This document shows positions 61,290 to 64,000 of a stretch of DNA of 64,000 nucleotides, piece after piece (the first letter of the stretch is position 1; every line of letters starts with the position of its first letter). The position numbers and the translations under genes were made by a program. This DNA is from RHKX01 sp963839535 (GTDB lineage: Bacteria; Actinomycetota; Thermoleophilia; Solirubrobacterales; 70-9). The stretch covers positions 124,001 to 188,000 of the forward strand of contig CAWIVF010000009.1 of NCBI GenBank assembly GCA_963839535.1, written 5' to 3'. Under the pieces are notes generated by a model. That model ran no database searches, was not told the DNA's origin, and saw nothing but the letters and a program-made list of their open reading frames with translations.

Positions 61290-61599
61290 GGGAGAAGCGG
61301 CGAGGGCGGGATCCGGGTCTGACCGTGGACGTCGGGCAGCTCGAAGGCGACCTCGTCCCGGAAGCACCACGACCAGATCTCGCCGGGCTCGAGCGAGCGG
61401 ATGATCGGGTGCCCGCTCTCGCGGTGGTGAGCGGTCGCGTGCCGGTTGGGGCTGTCGTCGCAGCAGCCGACCTTGCCGCAGCTCAGGCAGATCCGGAGGT
61501 GAACCCACTGCCCGCCGCTGCGAGGCAGTCCTCACAACCGGCCACCGCCTCCGGCAGCTCGGTCAGCTCAACCTGGTCGAGATGGGTGCAGGTCGTCAT
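61286..61599 (-). CDS. UBP-type zinc finger protein, one frame break
   Basis: ATG 61599 gives MTTCTHLDQVELTELPEAVA then GCEDCLA. After a one-base shift near 61520 the rest reads GGQWVHLRICLSCGKVGCCD, DSPNRHATAHHRESGHPIIR, SLEPGEIWSWCFRDEVAFEL, ending at 61286. The Cys/His order C-x-H, C-x-x-C, C-x-x-C-x-x-x-x-C-C, H-x-x-x-H-H and H is the zinc finger of ubiquitin-specific proteases, here in a stand-alone bacterial protein of about 104 residues. Its stop overlaps the flavoprotein start (GTGA), so they act together. What it binds is unknown. Confidence 0.82.
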
Positions 61600-62513
61600 G
61601 GGGCGTCTCCGGGAGGTCCTCGTCGATGCGGCGGATCATCGCCGTGACAGTCTCGCCGACGGCGTCGACGCTGTCCGGCGACAGCTTGTCGATCGTGTCG
61701 GAGAGGGAATGGCCGTCGTAGCTCCAGTCGATCAGGTCGATCGCCGGGATCCCCGCGCGGAGGAACGGCGAGTGGTCGTCGAGGATCGCTGGCCCCGTCC
61801 CCGAGGGGAAGTACTCCTCGACGCCCGCGTCGGCGGCCGCCGCCCGCAGCGTGCGCCAGAGCGAGGGCGTCGACGTCCCCTCCCGCGGCAGCTGCAGGCC
61901 GCGGTTCGCCACGTAGTCGAGGATGACCACCGCGCCGATCTCGGCCGCATGGGCGTCGGCGTAGGCACGCGAGCCGCGCAGACCGGTCTCGTAGAAGTCG
62001 TCCTGCTCCTCGGGCAGACCAGCGGCCGGCTCCTCGCCGTCGAAGAGGACGAATCGCACCTCGGGTGCGCCCGGGGGACGGTCCATCGCGGCGAACGTGC
62101 GCGCGAGCTGGACCACGATCGCGGTCCCCCCCGCTCCGTTGTTGGCCCCGACGAAGCCCTCCGGCTCGACCAGCGTGTCGTAGTGGGCGCCGATCAAGAT
62201 GGCCGGGGAGGTCCCGGGGACGACGCTGACGATGTTCCGGAGGCCGGGCTCCCCCGGGATCGGCTCGAACTGCGCATCGGGCATCCGCTCGCGCAGCTCG
62301 ACCGCGAGTCGCCGAAGCTGGGGCGATCCGGCCGGCCGCTGGCCGTATTCGAGCTGGAGCTCGATGAGCTTCCATGCCGCGGCCTCGTCGAAGGCGCCGG
62401 TACCGGCGGCCGGGGGATTCGGCGCCGGTCGTCGGCGTGGCGGCCTCATCACCGCATCCGGTGAGGAGCAGGCAGGCGGCCGCCGCGAGGGCCAGGGGAG
62501 CGGTTCGGAGCAC
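61568..62513 (-). CDS. M28 family aminopeptidase lipoprotein, one frame break
   Basis: GTG 62513 gives MLRTAPLALAAAACLLLTGC, a lipoprotein signal with Cys20. After a one-base shift near 62410 the M28 domain reads AFDEAAAWKLIELQLEYGQR, the zinc ligands in AILIGAHYDTLVEPEGFVGANNGAGG (His, Asp), VRFVLFDGEEPAAGL (Glu-Glu), VILDYVANRGLQLP (Asp), and PAIDLIDWSYDGHSLSDTIDKL (His). All are in place for a two-zinc aminopeptidase exposed outside the membrane. The stop at 61568 overlaps the UBP gene start by about 30 bases. Confidence 0.85.
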
Positions 62514-62563
62514 GGGCCAATCCTGGCAGGAGCGACCGCGGCGGCCGTCGTTAGGGTGGCTCC

Positions 62564-63112
62564 GTGCGCCTCCCGGGAACAGCTCTCGCCCTGCTGGGGG
62601 CTCTCCTGGCCCTGCTCCTCGCCGGCTGCGGGAGCGACGATCAGGCCGCGCCCTCGCCGGGCTCCCCCGAGACCACCGGCGCCGAGCCGGCGAAGCAGGC
62701 CGAGGACGGCGGGACGGACGAGGCGGAGGTGTACTTCACCGCCGGCGAGCAGTTCCGCAAGGTCGAGCGGGAGATCCCCGAGGGCGAGGACGAGCTGACC
62801 GCGGCGGCCGAGGCGCTGGTCGCGGGCCCGACCCCGCGTGAGGCCGAGGCGAAGGTCGAGACGCGCACCCAGATCCCGGCCGCCACCGAGGTCGAGGACG
62901 TCAGCCTGGCCGACGACGGCACCGCGGTCGTCGCCCTCTCCCCGGAGTTCACGGCGGGCATCCCGGATGAGCCCGGTAGGCGGAGCCGGGCGGAAGAGGC
63001 CGAGCTGAACGCCCGCCTCGGGCAGGTCACCTACACGCTCACCCAGTTTCCCGACGTCGAGCGGACCAAGGTCGTCGCCGGCGGCACCGCGGTCGAGCCG
63101 AGCCGACCCTGA
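62564..63112 (+). CDS. GerMN-domain lipoprotein
   Basis: 182 residues from GTG 62564. The signal MRLPGTALALLGALLALLLA is followed by G-C (Cys22 lipobox). After an acidic Ser/Pro linker comes a GerMN (sporulation/germination protein) domain: AEVYFTAGEQFRKVEREIPE, ELTAAAEALVAGPTPREAEA, TQIPAATEVEDVSLADDGTA, VVALSPEFTAGIPD, AELNARLGQVTYTLTQFPDV and VERTKVVAGGTAV. In non-sporulating actinobacteria these are envelope lipoproteins of uncertain role, often next to murein hydrolases or L,D-transpeptidases, as here. It diverges from the M28 gene with 50 bases between starts. Confidence 0.9.
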   Translation: MRLPGTALALLGALLALLLAGCGSDDQAAPSPGSPETTGAEPAKQAEDGGTDEAEVYFTAGEQFRKVEREIPEGEDELTAAAEALVAGPTPREAEAKVETRTQIPAATEVEDVSLADDGTAVVALSPEFTAGIPDEPGRRSRAEEAELNARLGQVTYTLTQFPDVERTKVVAGGTAVEPSRP

Positions 63113-63720
63113 AACGGGCCGACTACGCCGAGCCCGAGCAGGGCCCGCGCCGGGTCGCCCGGGCCAAGGGCGAGCGCGGGTCGAGCGTCCGCAGGCTGCA
63201 GGAGCGCCTCGCCGAGCTCCGGTACCTGCCGAAGCGGGCGGTCGACGGCGTCGACGGCTACCGCACCCAGCAGGCGGTGATCGCCTTCCAGTCGTGGCGC
63301 GGGCTCGAGCGCGACGGGATCGTCGGGCCGAAGACGAGTGCCGCCCTCGCCAAGGCGAGCATCCCCAAGCCGGGCAAGACCGGCCCCGGGAGGCGGATCG
63401 AGGTCTACCGGGCGAAGGGGGTCGCCCTGCTGATCGCACACGACAAGGTCAAGCGGGCGATCCACATCTCCACCGGCGGGCCGGGCAACGAGACGCCCAC
63501 CGGCTCCTACGAGGTCTTCCGCAAGGAGCTCAAGTCGTGGTCCTACCCCTTCCAGACCTGGCTCCCCTACGCCTCCTACTTCAACAACGGCATCGCCTTC
63601 CACGAGTACCCCGACGTGCCGACCTATCCGGCCTCCCACGGCTGCGTCCGGGTTCCCGCCCCGGAGGCCCCGAAGGTCTACGAGTTCGCCGAGATCGGCA
63701 CCGCCGTCATCGTCATCTGA
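63109..63720 (+). CDS. L,D-transpeptidase with peptidoglycan-binding domain
   Basis: Cross-links or anchors proteins to peptidoglycan. The readable product is KRADYAEPEQGPRRVARAKG then a PG-binding-1 domain (GSSVRRLQERLAELRYLPKR ... AVIAFQSWRGLERDGIVGPK). The YkuD catalytic domain follows (KGVALLIAHDKVKRAIHIST, GNETPTGSYEVFRK, GIAFHEYPDVPTYPASHGCV) with the H-x-x-x-x-S-H-G-C nucleophile Cys. No ATG, GTG or TTG precedes the PG-binding domain in frame. CTG 63109 overlaps the GerMN stop (CTGA) just as other pairs here overlap by ATGA/GTGA/TTGA, so I take it as the start. GTG 63277 would remove the first domain. No signal peptide is visible. Confidence 0.8.
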   Translation: MKRADYAEPEQGPRRVARAKGERGSSVRRLQERLAELRYLPKRAVDGVDGYRTQQAVIAFQSWRGLERDGIVGPKTSAALAKASIPKPGKTGPGRRIEVYRAKGVALLIAHDKVKRAIHISTGGPGNETPTGSYEVFRKELKSWSYPFQTWLPYASYFNNGIAFHEYPDVPTYPASHGCVRVPAPEAPKVYEFAEIGTAVIVI

Positions 63721-63728
63721 GCCCGGCC

Positions 63729-64000
63729 GTGGCAGACGAGCTCGAGCCAGAACCGAACGAACTCGCGACGGTTCGCCGGCGCCAGCGCGAGCAGCGCCTC
63801 ACCGGGACCAGGCTCCCGGATCCAGCCGCCGTGGTCGGGTGGCTCGGGGCGGTGCAGGCCCAGGAGTTCGCCGAGGCCAAGTGGTCGATCGGGGAGCGGA
63901 TGGAGCCGGGAGCGACGGACGACGCCGTCGAGGAGGCCTTCACCGCGGGGGCGATCCTCCGGACCCACGTCCTGCGCCCGACCTGGCACTTCGTCGACTC
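63729..64000 (+). CDS. winged-helix DNA-binding domain protein (HTH_42/AlkZ-like), truncated by window end
   Basis: GTG 63729 starts ADELEPEPNELATVRRRQRE then QRLTGTRLPDPAAVVGWLGAVQAQEFAEAKWSIGERM and AFTAGAILRTHVLRPTWHFV. This is the N-terminal part of the HTH_42 family, with its conserved A-Q-x-x-x-x-A-x-W and R-T-H-V-L-R-x-T-W-H-x-V motif (Q-x-Q-type catalytic pair in related DNA glycosylases of the AlkZ group). The gene runs past the window, so the remaining two-thirds cannot be seen. It follows the transpeptidase stop by 8 bases. Confidence 0.85.
   Translation, partial: MADELEPEPNELATVRRRQREQRLTGTRLPDPAAVVGWLGAVQAQEFAEAKWSIGERMEPGATDDAVEEAFTAGAILRTHVLRPTWHFVD

Noticed and set aside
1..64000. 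CRISPR arrays, insertion sequences, replication origin
   Set aside because: No regularly spaced repeats, no Cas or transposase motifs, no DnaA-box cluster seen. The only tandem arrays are coding (thrombospondin-3, RTX-like, Pro/Ala/Asp) or the short aspS repeat.

Overview
The window is a very GC-rich, gene-dense chromosomal segment of an actinobacterium. Several things point to the class Thermoleophilia (Solirubrobacterales-like): the conserved block alaS-ruvX-mltG-aroE ... aroC-aroK-aroB-aroQ-pepQ-efp-nusB, a complete type IV pilus cluster inside that block, an F420-type (DDN-like) reductase, GTG/TTG starts with 1-4 base stop/start overlaps, and large secreted proteins with beta-helix, RTX-like and G-S-L-T-G-A-D-I-like repeats. 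The taxonomic assignment is inference; no rRNA is present.

Layout. 1-45782 is almost entirely minus-strand and reads right to left. It begins with an aminopeptidase/formiminotransferase gene and continues through a small membrane protein, a metallo-beta-lactamase, hisS, aspS, a SnoaL-like gene, a membrane-anchored thioredoxin-like gene, mnmA, alaS, ruvX, mltG, aroE, pilB, an AI-2E-type permease, pilT, pilC, a TSUP permease and a Rho-N protein. A short plus-strand pair follows (secreted protein and F420-type oxidoreductase, 23723-24644). The minus strand resumes with pilA, three large minor pilin-like genes, pilD, pilM, pilN, pilO and a PilP-position gene. Then come aroC, aroK, aroB, aroQ, pepQ, an SDR, a SnoaL-like gene, efp, nusB, an xseB-like gene, ispA, dxs, a class III cyclase, tlyA, nadK and recN. 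Shikimate, isoprenoid, translation, DNA-repair and pilus functions are therefore interleaved.

45817-64000 is accessory-like and of mixed strand. It holds a cupin, a RibD-type reductase, a lipoprotein, a tRNA with CAU anticodon, a tiny zinc-finger ORF, three large secreted or surface proteins, an HD-GYP and a PAS-GGDEF-EAL-GAF protein side by side, a VOC enzyme, a repeat-rich surface protein, a UBP zinc finger/flavoprotein pair, an M28 lipoprotein peptidase, a GerMN lipoprotein, an L,D-transpeptidase and the start of a winged-helix (HTH_42) gene.

Quality caveat. More than 25 single-base shifts of frame break otherwise well-conserved genes (tlyA, aroC, aroK/aroB, aroE, pilM, pilN, pilO, pilT, pilB, alaS and others). 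In each case the continuation of the family is readable in another frame. The simplest explanation is residual indels in a draft assembly, so these genes are listed as CDS with the break noted.

The most interesting items are an unassigned three-way-junction leader RNA whose predicted +1 coincides with its closing helix upstream of dxs, a candidate plus-strand small RNA with its own terminator between cyclase and tlyA, an IscU-like domain fused to a CxxC-type MnmA, and giant minor pilins carrying PKD and FN3-like domains inside the shikimate operon.
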